Origin: Bacteroidota bacterium
GTDB lineage: Bacteria > Bacteroidota > Bacteroidia > NS11-12g > UBA955
Assembly: GCA_027490055.1 (NCBI GenBank)
Contig: JAIXYV010000036.1
Span: 1-53,172, forward strand
Reading direction: 5' to 3'
Length of the DNA: 53,172 nt
Under the pieces are notes generated by a model, which saw only the letters and a program-made list of their open reading frames with translations, was not told the DNA's origin and did no database searches. The position numbers and the translations under genes are program-made. Of the stretch, positions 26,663 through 35,517 are shown one piece after another; within the stretch, counting starts at the first letter, position 1, and the number at the start of each line of letters is the position of its first letter.

Positions 26663-28096
26663 TTATTCCAAGGCTTTTACAACCTCTGCATTCACCAGTT
26701 TTGGGTCTGCTTTGCCTTTGCTGGCTTTCATGACTTCGCCAACAAATAAACCTAACAAACCTTTTTTACCAGATTTGTATTCTTCTACTTTATCTGGGAA
26801 TTTGGCTAATACCTCGCTCACAATACCACTGATTAAACTCAAATCGCTGGTCTGAATCACATTTAATGCTTCGGCAACTGATAAAGCCGACTTGTCTGGC
26901 GTCTGCATCAGGGCCGGAAAGACAGTTTGAGAGGCTGCAGAATTACTCAATTTGCCGTCTTCAATTAACTGGATTAATTCAGCTATCGTGCTTGTAGGAA
27001 GTTTGAAATCTTCGATATCAGTCGCAGTATCGTTTAAGTAGGATTTAACAGGACCAAGTACCCAGTTAGCTATGGCTTTATAATTCCTGCTGTGTTCGCA
27101 AATCGATAAATAAAAGAATGCAGTGGCTTTGTCTTCTGTGATGGTTTTGGTATCGTATTCCGATAAACCCATCTCGTTCCTTAGTTGATTGTATAACTGC
27201 TCTGGTAAAGCCGGTAATGCCGCTTTAACCTCATTTAAATAGGTGTCTGAAATGATAAATGGCGGTAAATCTGGCTCTGGAAAATATCGGTAATCATTAG
27301 CCGCTTCTTTAGAACGCATGCTGAATGTGTTACCCTTTAAGGCGTTAAAACCTCTGGTTTCTGAAACAATGGTTTCGCCTTTGTTCAACATCTCTGTCTG
27401 ACGCTCAACTTCACTCTCTATCGCTCTTTTGACATTGGAAATAGAGTTCATGTTCTTTACCTCTACTTTAGTGCCATAAGTACTTGTTCCAACAGGACGG
27501 ATAGAAATATTAGCATCACATCTCAGTGAACCTTCTTCCATATTGCCATCGCAAATGCCTAAATATCTCACCAGTTTTCTAACTTCACTGACTAACTCAT
27601 AAGCTTCTTCTCCGCTTCTGATATCTGGCTCTCCAACAATCTCTATCAACGGAACTCCAGCACGGTTATAGTCCACCAGGGTATCATTTAAATCCTGATC
27701 GTGCATGCTTTTCCCACTGTCTTCTTCCATATGAATGCGCGTTAAACGAATCTGCTTTTCGCCATCCTTGGTTTTAATCTTTACATATCCGCCAGTGCAT
27801 ATTGGTGTCTTGTCCTGTGTGATCTGATAGCCTTTTGGCAAATCCGCATAAAAGTAATTCTTGCGATCAAATCGGTTGACTCTAGTGATGTCACAATTTA
27901 ATGCTAAGCCCATTTTTATGGCGTGCTCAACAACCAGTTTATTATGCTTTGGTAAAGTGCCGGGGTGGGCAATGGTAATGGGACTGACCTGTGTGTTCGG
28001 TAAACCGCCAAATTCAGCGTTGTCGCTGCAATACGCTTTACTCTTTGTCAATAACTGAACGTGTATCTCTAAACCGATAATGGCTTCGTATGTCAT
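26663..28096 (-). CDS. gatB: Asp/Glu-tRNA(Asn/Gln) amidotransferase subunit B
   Basis: YEAIIGLEIHVQLLTKSKAYCSD...HMEEDSGKSMHD...DYNRAGVPLIEIVGEPDIRS. Confidence 0.97.
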   Translation of the reverse strand: MTYEAIIGLEIHVQLLTKSKAYCSDNAEFGGLPNTQVSPITIAHPGTLPKHNKLVVEHAIKMGLALNCDITRVNRFDRKNYFYADLPKGYQITQDKTPICTGGYVKIKTKDGEKQIRLTRIHMEEDSGKSMHDQDLNDTLVDYNRAGVPLIEIVGEPDIRSGEEAYELVSEVRKLVRYLGICDGNMEEGSLRCDANISIRPVGTSTYGTKVEVKNMNSISNVKRAIESEVERQTEMLNKGETIVSETRGFNALKGNTFSMRSKEAANDYRYFPEPDLPPFIISDTYLNEVKAALPALPEQLYNQLRNEMGLSEYDTKTITEDKATAFFYLSICEHSRNYKAIANWVLGPVKSYLNDTATDIEDFKLPTSTIAELIQLIEDGKLSNSAASQTVFPALMQTPDKSALSVAEALNVIQTSDLSLISGIVSEVLAKFPDKVEEYKSGKKGLLGLFVGEVMKASKGKADPKLVNAEVVKALE

Positions 28097-28136
28097 AGTG
28101 AGGCTTGCAAAATTAAGCTTTTATCACAATATTAAT

Positions 28137-28463
28137 CTATTGTAATTTTTCGTTGTTCTTATGACGCTCCGAATCTCTTAGCGTTTTTTTAAGGATGTTT
28201 TTTTCTAATGCTTCTGTAAGATTCACACCTGTCTGATTGGCCAAACAAATTAAAACCCATAAAACATCAGCCATCTCATCCGCTAAGTCTTTGTCAAGAT
28301 CGCTCTGCTTAAACGACTGGTCGCCATACTTCCTCGCCATTATTCTCGCTAACTCTCCAACCTCTTCCATTAAAATAGCAGTGTTGGTGAGCTCGCTGAA
28401 ATACTTGACGCCAATGGTTCTAATCCACTCGTCAACTCTTGCCTGAGCTTCTTCTATTGTCAT
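28137..28463 (-). CDS. MazG-like nucleotide pyrophosphohydrolase
   Basis: LMEEVGELARIMARKYGDQ...LADEMADVLWVLICLAN. Confidence 0.88.
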   Translation of the reverse strand: MTIEEAQARVDEWIRTIGVKYFSELTNTAILMEEVGELARIMARKYGDQSFKQSDLDKDLADEMADVLWVLICLANQTGVNLTEALEKNILKKTLRDSERHKNNEKLQ

Positions 28464-28478
28464 AAGACGATTATTGTT

Positions 28479-29423
28479 TTAGGCCGAATGCTGTGCCGCT
28501 AACCAACGCTCTGCGTCTAAAGCTGCCATACATCCACTTCCAGCCGCTGTTACAGCTTGTCTGTATATTTTATCCTGTGCATCTCCACAAGCAAATACGC
28601 CTTCAATATTGGTATAAGTTGAATCGGGCTTGGTAATTAAATAACCCTGTTCGTCCATGTCCAGATACTCTTTAAAGATGCCCGTGTTAGGGGTGTGACC
28701 AATGGCAACGAAGAATCCGGTAACCGGTATTTCTTTGGTGCTGCCGTCAATGGTGTTTTTTATACGAACACCTTCTACAACAGTATCACCTAAAATTTCG
28801 TCAGTTTCGCTGTTGAAATGGATCTCAATATTTGGCGTGTTTTCTACTCTGTGCTGCATAGCTTTCGAAGCTCTGAAAGTATCTTTTCTTACAATCATAT
28901 GAACTTTGCTGCATAATTTAGCCAGATAACTTGCTTCTTCACAAGCTGTATCTCCGGCGCCTACTATCGCTACATCCTGATTGCGGTAAAAGAAACCATC
29001 ACAAACCGCACAGGCACTCACGCCACTGCCGTTTAATTTTTGCTCACTTGGAATTCCTAACCATTTAGCACTGGCTCCGGTAGCAATAATAACTGCCTGC
29101 GCTTTGATGGTTTTGTTCTCGTCTACTATACACGTAAATGGTCGCGCACTAAAGTCGACTTTAGTCACCATACCATAACGAACATCAGCGCCTAAACGAA
29201 CTGCCTGCTGTTTGAAATTGTCCATCATTTCCGGACCTTTTATACCATCTGGATAACCTGGGTAATTTTCTACTTCTGTTGTGATTGTTAACTGACCACC
29301 TGGCTGTAAGCCTTCGTACATCACCGGTTTCATGTCTGCTCTTGCTGCATAGATCGCAGCTGTAAAACCTGCAGGACCGCTACCGATAATCAAACACTCT
29401 ACATTTTCAACTTCTTGATTCAT
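28479..29423 (-). CDS. trxB: Thioredoxin-disulfide reductase
   Basis: GSGPAGFTAAIYAARA; CAVCDGFFYRNQDVAIVGAGDTACEEA; GVFACGDAQD. Confidence 0.95.
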   Translation of the reverse strand: MNQEVENVECLIIGSGPAGFTAAIYAARADMKPVMYEGLQPGGQLTITTEVENYPGYPDGIKGPEMMDNFKQQAVRLGADVRYGMVTKVDFSARPFTCIVDENKTIKAQAVIIATGASAKWLGIPSEQKLNGSGVSACAVCDGFFYRNQDVAIVGAGDTACEEASYLAKLCSKVHMIVRKDTFRASKAMQHRVENTPNIEIHFNSETDEILGDTVVEGVRIKNTIDGSTKEIPVTGFFVAIGHTPNTGIFKEYLDMDEQGYLITKPDSTYTNIEGVFACGDAQDKIYRQAVTAAGSGCMAALDAERWLAAQHSA

Positions 29424-29535
29424 GCCTGCAAAATAAGTCAATATTTATATTCTGCAAAAATTCAAACTGTCAATGTGGATATTGTTTTAGTAAATATGCA
29501 AAAGTATAATGCCTCTTATGCTTAGCGACTTAAGT

Positions 29536-31050
29536 TTACTTCTCAGTTTCTTCTTTCTCTTTCTGCTTCTTTGTCGTGATACCAGTACTAATTCCGAAAT
29601 AGATATCTGCGCCGTAGATGTTGTTAGATTTTATCTGTCCGATAATATTATCCGAGCCAACAAACACTGGCCCTATTCTTAAATAAAAGCCCAAACGTCC
29701 GTTTCTGTAATCGTTCATTAATCCCATCGGTAAAGCTACTTCTATCAACTTCGTCTCTAATCTTGGAATAACCATTAAGTACGATGCTCTTCTTACACCA
29801 ATCGTGCCTTTGCCTCTTAAATCCTGAGATAAATTAGCGCCTACATAAAACATCTTAAACAGGTTGTAATCGAATTGCAAATTAATTGTACTCGGTAAAC
29901 TCGATGTCACCGATTTGGCACTGGTGTCTACTGTAAACAAAGTCCGCATCACACTGTCGGTATAGGCCAAACCTCTGTCTTCTCCTGCCGACCAGGCACT
30001 GGCAAATCCAGGAGTCATGACAAAGTATTTTTCGCTGCCTGTATTCGTAATTCTGGTATTCTTTAAATTCTGATCGTATTTAATGCTGCCCATATCCAAC
30101 AAACTGATGCCGCCCTTAAATAAATACGCATTCTTGCCATTCGTAATTCTTCGTGTGCCTTTTGGATTGTATTCAAAACTGGCACCTATATCATAACCGA
30201 ATCCTTTGCCATTTAACTTGCTGTTTAATACATCAAAATTAATGGCATTGATGTTCTGAAACTGACGGATATCGGTATACCCATATTCTACATCGGTTTG
30301 CCCGAATACGATCGTGTCTGTGCCTGGTGTCTTAATCATTAAACCTCTGTTCTTGATATACCCTGTGCCATAACCCAGTAATAGTTTGGGTGTGGCACCT
30401 ACCTTCAATACAAAGGTTTCATTCTTTATCAGTGTCTGTGCCAGCGTTAATCCGATTTCTCCATAAGCATTCAAATTGACGGTAAAAGCATTGTCGCCAA
30501 AGGTGCTGCCTACCTGAAACTGGTTAGGACCGCTAAACGTCACTGAACCTTTCGAACTGTCAATGCCATATCGCGCCAGGCGCGCCAAAGGCTCCGCCAC
30601 ATCATTCACCTGGAAACTTATCGTATTCTTATACTGCAGTCCGATTGCAAAACTTTTCCCTATGCGGTACATAAAACCCGGACCTCTGGTCTGTAAATAA
30701 ATACTGGCATTCTTAGGCTTGTCATTCACATTTTCTTTTAACCAGTCGTCGTTAAAGATTAACTGATTGTTGGCATTCTTGTATTGCTGAGGAATATTGC
30801 CAGTCAGTAAATTGGCAATAGGAAAAGGGAAATTCAATTTTAAATAATCATTGTTGAAACCTAAGCCTGCTGTAAGTCCGTTGACATACATACGATGCCT
30901 TGAATTGGCAATGTTAGCAGGATTAAAGCCTGCCTGATGAATGCCTCCGTAATTACTCTGCTGCAATCCAACAAAGGTTTGTGCCGTAATTAGCTTACTC
31001 TGAAAAATTGTGAGGAAAACAATTAATGGGATGGTGTTTTTAATAGTCAT
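29536..31050 (-). CDS. DUF5723 family outer-membrane-like protein
   Basis: Signal peptide then TFVGLQQSNYGGIHQAGFNPANIANSRHRMYVNGLTAGLGFNNDYL pattern of the family. Confidence 0.75.
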   Translation of the reverse strand: MTIKNTIPLIVFLTIFQSKLITAQTFVGLQQSNYGGIHQAGFNPANIANSRHRMYVNGLTAGLGFNNDYLKLNFPFPIANLLTGNIPQQYKNANNQLIFNDDWLKENVNDKPKNASIYLQTRGPGFMYRIGKSFAIGLQYKNTISFQVNDVAEPLARLARYGIDSSKGSVTFSGPNQFQVGSTFGDNAFTVNLNAYGEIGLTLAQTLIKNETFVLKVGATPKLLLGYGTGYIKNRGLMIKTPGTDTIVFGQTDVEYGYTDIRQFQNINAINFDVLNSKLNGKGFGYDIGASFEYNPKGTRRITNGKNAYLFKGGISLLDMGSIKYDQNLKNTRITNTGSEKYFVMTPGFASAWSAGEDRGLAYTDSVMRTLFTVDTSAKSVTSSLPSTINLQFDYNLFKMFYVGANLSQDLRGKGTIGVRRASYLMVIPRLETKLIEVALPMGLMNDYRNGRLGFYLRIGPVFVGSDNIIGQIKSNNIYGADIYFGISTGITTKKQKEKEETEK

Positions 31051-31068
31051 TTGTATTTATTTTGTGTC

Positions 31069-31506
31069 ATGCTAAATCAGAAAAAAACGGCCCTCATTTT
31101 AGCCTTTTGTCTCATAAGTATTGCCATCTCAATTGCTTTAGATGCCTTCGGTGCCCACGGACTTAAGTCGATTCTTTCTGAGAAAAAACTGGAAGTCTTC
31201 CATAAAGCCAACCGTTACCTGATGCTGCAAAACATGGGAGCTGTTCTGATTTTACTCCTCAAAAGTACAAATAAATTCAATATTAAAAATCAAGCACTTG
31301 TCATTTTACTCATAGGTACCTGGATATTCAGTTTGTCGCTATATGCCGTCTCTTTCTCCGAATTATACGGTCTGTCACATCTAAGATATGCTGGCGCTAT
31401 CGCACCGATAGGAGGTACTCTTATGATTATGGCTTGGCTGTTGTTGGCTCAAAATGTTTTAAGTAGTTATAAAAATGAAAACACTGATTCTGCTCAGGCA
31501 CGCTAA
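31069..31506 (+). CDS. DUF423 domain-containing membrane protein
   Basis: ALDAFGAHGLKSILSEKKLEVFHKANRYLMLQNMGAVL...GAIAPIGGTLMIMAWL. Confidence 0.88.
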   Translation: MLNQKKTALILAFCLISIAISIALDAFGAHGLKSILSEKKLEVFHKANRYLMLQNMGAVLILLLKSTNKFNIKNQALVILLIGTWIFSLSLYAVSFSELYGLSHLRYAGAIAPIGGTLMIMAWLLLAQNVLSSYKNENTDSAQAR

Positions 31507-31951
31507 AAGTGAATTGCCTTCAGTGTCTCAAAAAGACTTTGACAGACGACTGAATGATAGAGGTAAAATCGATATTATTAAAGTTGGTGTAGCTTTTAAT
31601 CTATTGGGAATTCTGCCTGATTGTATCTTGTGTAGTTCTTCTGCCAGAACCAGAGAAACTCTGGACGCCTATTTAAAAGTGAGCGGTCACAAAACTAAAA
31701 TACACTACCTCGATCAGCTCTACCATGCTTCTGCCTCCGAAATTCTAAATACTGTGAACCAATATGTCGATCAGTACAATTGTATCATGGTGGTCGGCCA
31801 TAATTTTGGTATCAGTACACTGGCCTATAAACTCAGTAGTAACGGTGCAGAGCAAATGTCAACTTCAGCCATTCATGTGCTCCAGTTTGATAATCAAATC
31901 GAAGCTTATAAAGGCAATCTCATTCACTCCCTTAATCGTAAATCAATCTGA
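31475..31951 (+). CDS. Histidine phosphatase family protein (SixA-like)
   Basis: MKTLILLRHAKSELPSVSQKDFDRRLNDRG...MVVGHNFGIS. Confidence 0.9.
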   Translation: MKTLILLRHAKSELPSVSQKDFDRRLNDRGKIDIIKVGVAFNLLGILPDCILCSSSARTRETLDAYLKVSGHKTKIHYLDQLYHASASEILNTVNQYVDQYNCIMVVGHNFGISTLAYKLSSNGAEQMSTSAIHVLQFDNQIEAYKGNLIHSLNRKSI

Positions 31952-31989
31952 GCCACGATTCAACTGATATCGACCAGTCTGATTATTCG

Positions 31990-34428
31990 GTGTTATACGC
32001 CGAGGTGGTTTTGCCTTTGCCTCTTCAACGCCTATTTACCTACCGTTTGCCATCAGAGTTTTTCGAATTAGCAATGCCGGGTAAAAGGGTCTTTGTGCCT
32101 TTCGGAAATAAAAAAATATATACGGGAATCATCGTCAATATTACGACCACAAAACCTGAAAAATATGAAGCCTTAAACATTATTTCTTTTTTAGATGATG
32201 TGCCTCTGATTTCCATGCAGCAACTCAAATTCTGGCAATGGATCGCCGATTATTATATGTGTGGTTTGGGGGATGTAATGGCAGCTGCTTTGCCGGCGGG
32301 ACTGAAACTGGCGAGTGAAAGTTATGTCGCTCTGCAAGAGGATGTGTCTTATGATGAAACTGAACTCGACGACCGCGAAGTAAAAATTCTGGAGGCCCTT
32401 AAAGGGAAAGAAAAGGTAAGGGTGTCTGAACTCGAGGTAATACTAAGGTCTAAAACCTCTTTCCTGAAAATCATTAAAAGCTTATACGATAGAAACCTTA
32501 TCGTGATGTTCGAAGATGTGTCAGAAAAGTATAAGCCCAAGAAAATTACTAAACTGAAAATACACCCGGCCGCAACAGAGGATATGCTTGAATCTGCTCT
32601 GCCGGCACTCGAAAAGAAAGCTAAAATTCAATTCCGCTCTTTATTGGCTTTATTAGGTGAACCTAAACGCGAAGCCGTTAAGTCTGAATTAATCAAGAAA
32701 TATGACCTCTCTGCTGATGCTATTAAATCGCTGGTCGAGAAACAACTCATCGAACAATTCGATATAGAAACGGATCGATTCGCAGCCAGAGAGTCTGTCA
32801 ATGAACAATACGAACTTTCAAGTCCGCAGATTGCTGCCCTTTCAGCAGTAAGACTTGCGCTTAAATCCAATAAACCAGTTCTGCTACATGGCGAAACCTC
32901 TTCAGGTAAAACCTACCTGTATGTTGAGCTTATAAAAGAGTATATAGAAAGAGGCCAGTCGGTGTTGTATCTGGTGCCTGAACTGGCCCTGACCGAACAA
33001 CTCATTAAACGACTCGAGAAATTCTTCGGTAGTTATATGATGGTGGCTCACTCCAGATTCAGCATGAACGAAAAGGTGGAAATCTGGAATAAGGCCGCTG
33101 CTGGTGAGGTTAAGTTGTTGCTCGGACCCCGATCGGCGGTATTTACGCCCCTCCAGAATCTTGGTTTGGTGATTGTAGACGAAGAACACGAGTCGGCCTT
33201 TAAACAACACGAAAAAGCTCCCAGATACCATGCGCGCGATACGGCGATGGTGCTGGCTGCTCTAAATAAAGCACAGGTATTACTGGGGTCGGCAACGCCT
33301 TCCGTAGAATCTTATTATAATGCATCTACCGGTAAATATACTTTGGTTGAACTTCCGGAACAATATGGAGCAGCTACCAGAACCAAAGTTATTTTTGGCG
33401 ATATTAAAGAAGAAACTCGTACCAAGAAAATTGCTGGTATGTTTACGTCTGAATTGCTCAATCGCATCCATCAACTAAAAATAGAAAAAGGGCAGGGTAT
33501 CATTTTTCAAAACCGAAAAGGCTATGTGCCTATGCTCGAATGCTCGGTTTGTGGCTGGGTGAGTAAATGTGTAAACTGCGATATAGCGCTGACCTATTAT
33601 AAATACTCCAATAATCTTAGATGCCATTATTGCGGCTTTACTCAAAATACGATTACTAAATGCCAGGCCTGTGGCAATAATGCCATGGCAATTCAGGGCT
33701 ATGGCACCGAAAGAATTACAGAAGAACTTCAATTGCTGATTCCAGATCTCAGAATCATCCGCTTTGATCAGGATAGTACCCGCCAGAAAAATGCTTTCAG
33801 AAAACTGATCTATGAATTTGAAACTGGTCAGGCCGATGTCATGGTAGGAACTCAGATTGCTGTAAAAGGACTGGATTTTAAAAATGTGCAGTTGTGTGCA
33901 GTGGTTAATGCCGATCAACTGTTGAATTTCCCCGACTTCAGATCGTATGAACGAACCTTTCAATTGCTGACTCAGCTGGCAGGCAGGGCAGGGCGCCACG
34001 AGAAAGAAGGTGTCATGATCATTCAAACCCGTCAGCCGGAACATCCTGTTCTTCAACTAATCGCCGACCACGATTACAAAGGGTTTTACAATATGCAAAT
34101 TGAAGAGAGAAAACAATTTGGGTATTCGCCGTTCAGCCGTATGATAAAATTGACTTTAAAACACAAATCACAGGAAGAACTCCAAAGCGCAACGGCAAAA
34201 CTGGCTTTTCTCTTAAAGAATCAATTGGGCGCAAGGGTGCTCGGACCCGAAACACCTTTTATTACCAGAATCAAAAACCTGTACATCCGAAACATCCTGA
34301 TTAAAATGGATGCTGAAAAAGATGCGCCTAAAACCATCAAAGAGTTTATTGCCAAAACGTTTGATTTTGTTGTCCTGCAAGACAATATTAAAGGTCTGCA
34401 AATGCATGCGGATGTTGATGCGTATTGA
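31990..34428 (+). CDS. priA: Primosomal protein N' (replication restart helicase), GTG start
   Basis: LLHGETSSGKTYLY Walker A, VDEEHES, zinc-binding CSVCGWVSKCVNCDIALTYYKYSNNLRCHYCG. Confidence 0.96.
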   Translation: MLYAEVVLPLPLQRLFTYRLPSEFFELAMPGKRVFVPFGNKKIYTGIIVNITTTKPEKYEALNIISFLDDVPLISMQQLKFWQWIADYYMCGLGDVMAAALPAGLKLASESYVALQEDVSYDETELDDREVKILEALKGKEKVRVSELEVILRSKTSFLKIIKSLYDRNLIVMFEDVSEKYKPKKITKLKIHPAATEDMLESALPALEKKAKIQFRSLLALLGEPKREAVKSELIKKYDLSADAIKSLVEKQLIEQFDIETDRFAARESVNEQYELSSPQIAALSAVRLALKSNKPVLLHGETSSGKTYLYVELIKEYIERGQSVLYLVPELALTEQLIKRLEKFFGSYMMVAHSRFSMNEKVEIWNKAAAGEVKLLLGPRSAVFTPLQNLGLVIVDEEHESAFKQHEKAPRYHARDTAMVLAALNKAQVLLGSATPSVESYYNASTGKYTLVELPEQYGAATRTKVIFGDIKEETRTKKIAGMFTSELLNRIHQLKIEKGQGIIFQNRKGYVPMLECSVCGWVSKCVNCDIALTYYKYSNNLRCHYCGFTQNTITKCQACGNNAMAIQGYGTERITEELQLLIPDLRIIRFDQDSTRQKNAFRKLIYEFETGQADVMVGTQIAVKGLDFKNVQLCAVVNADQLLNFPDFRSYERTFQLLTQLAGRAGRHEKEGVMIIQTRQPEHPVLQLIADHDYKGFYNMQIEERKQFGYSPFSRMIKLTLKHKSQEELQSATAKLAFLLKNQLGARVLGPETPFITRIKNLYIRNILIKMDAEKDAPKTIKEFIAKTFDFVVLQDNIKGLQMHADVDAY

Positions 34429-34896
34429 TTATATAATACCGTTAACTCTGAGGTCGCGGTAAGTATAATACTTCATTCTGCCATTGTTAATCAAATCGTC
34501 GCCATCCATCAGTCTTAACATTTTGTCAAGTTTAAGCGTGGTCAATGGTTTTGGTATATAGCCAAGAACATTGTTGTAGGTATACGACTTTTCGATGTCT
34601 ACCGGGTCAATTGAAGAGGTAAAGATAAAGGTTGGGATATTGTTAGCATTCGCCAACTGATTCAGCTCTTCAATGAAATGCCAGCCATTCATCTCCGGCA
34701 TATTCAAATCAAATAAAATCACATCTGGCACATTCTCGCCAACATCCAAAGCAAATTTTAAACGCTCTATGGCCTTTTTGCCACTCGAGAATTTTTCAAT
34801 CCGGTTACAGAAACTGTTCTTTTTGATCAGCTTTTCTGCCAGATACAAGATGATTTCATCATCATCAACAATGTAGGTTAAGTCAATTTTTTTCAT
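34429..34896 (-). CDS. Receiver-only response regulator
   Basis: MKKIDLTYIVDDDEIILYLAEKLI...DVILFDLNMPEMNGW...FIFTSSIDP...IPKPL. Confidence 0.92.
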   Translation of the reverse strand: MKKIDLTYIVDDDEIILYLAEKLIKKNSFCNRIEKFSSGKKAIERLKFALDVGENVPDVILFDLNMPEMNGWHFIEELNQLANANNIPTFIFTSSIDPVDIEKSYTYNNVLGYIPKPLTTLKLDKMLRLMDGDDLINNGRMKYYTYRDLRVNGII

Positions 34897-35030
34897 ATAA
34901 ATCTGTGTACAATTGTGTAACCAAAATAGTAAAAGCTTGAACTTTAACTGAATAACCAAAATTGAACTAAGTGTTTATTCTCAAAATGAAAAACACAGTA
35001 TCAATTTATTAACAGTTTTGATAAAATTCT

Positions 35031-35074
35031 TAAAAAGTGGTCACTTTTTACGCTTTTTCCGACTAAAAATAGTC
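35031..35074. promoter_or_regulatory. Two adjacent dyads between the response-regulator genes
   Basis: TAAAAAGTG-GT-CACTTTTTA (35031-35050) and GACTA-AAAA-TAGTC (35061-35074). Confidence 0.45.
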
Positions 35075-35118
35075 GACAGATTCATAGTGGTGGATGTTGA
35101 TTTCATATATTTGTGTGT

Positions 35119-35517
35119 TTATGCGTCTATCAGTCTGAGTATTTTATCCAGCTTTTGAAGGGTCAATGGCTTGGTTATAAAATCTTTAATTTCGGTGTAT
35201 TGAAACGAACGCTGTTTGTCGTTCGGGTCAATAGACGATGTAAAGATAAAAGTTGGAACTTCTTTTCCAAAATTTATTTTCTTAAATGCTTCTATGAACT
35301 CCCAGCCATTCATATGTGGCATGTTTAAATCAAAAAGTATTACATCCGGAATGTTTTCGCCCGTTTGAGCCGCTAATGTTAGTCGCTCCAAAGCTCGCTC
35401 TGCTTCCGTAAAGGTTTCTATCGATTGACAGAAATCCGATTTCATTATCAGTTTATTCGTCAGGTATATAATTATTTCGTCGTCGTCTATGATGTAAGCT
35501 AATTCAATTTTTTTCAT
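35119..35517 (-). CDS. Receiver-only response regulator (paralogue of 34429..34896)
   Basis: MKKIELAYIIDDDEIIIYLTNKLI...DVILFDLNMPHMNGWEFIE...FIFTSSIDPND...ITKPLTLQKLDKILRLID. Confidence 0.92.
   Translation of the reverse strand: MKKIELAYIIDDDEIIIYLTNKLIMKSDFCQSIETFTEAERALERLTLAAQTGENIPDVILFDLNMPHMNGWEFIEAFKKINFGKEVPTFIFTSSIDPNDKQRSFQYTEIKDFITKPLTLQKLDKILRLIDA

Noticed and set aside
28137-28463. MazG-like protein as part of a MazEF or abortive-infection module
   Set aside because: No toxin or antitoxin gene adjacent; neighbours are trxB and gatB, so a housekeeping pyrophosphohydrolase is more likely.
33475-34056. Minus ORF of 193 aa inside priA
   Set aside because: Complementary-strand artefact of priA codon usage.
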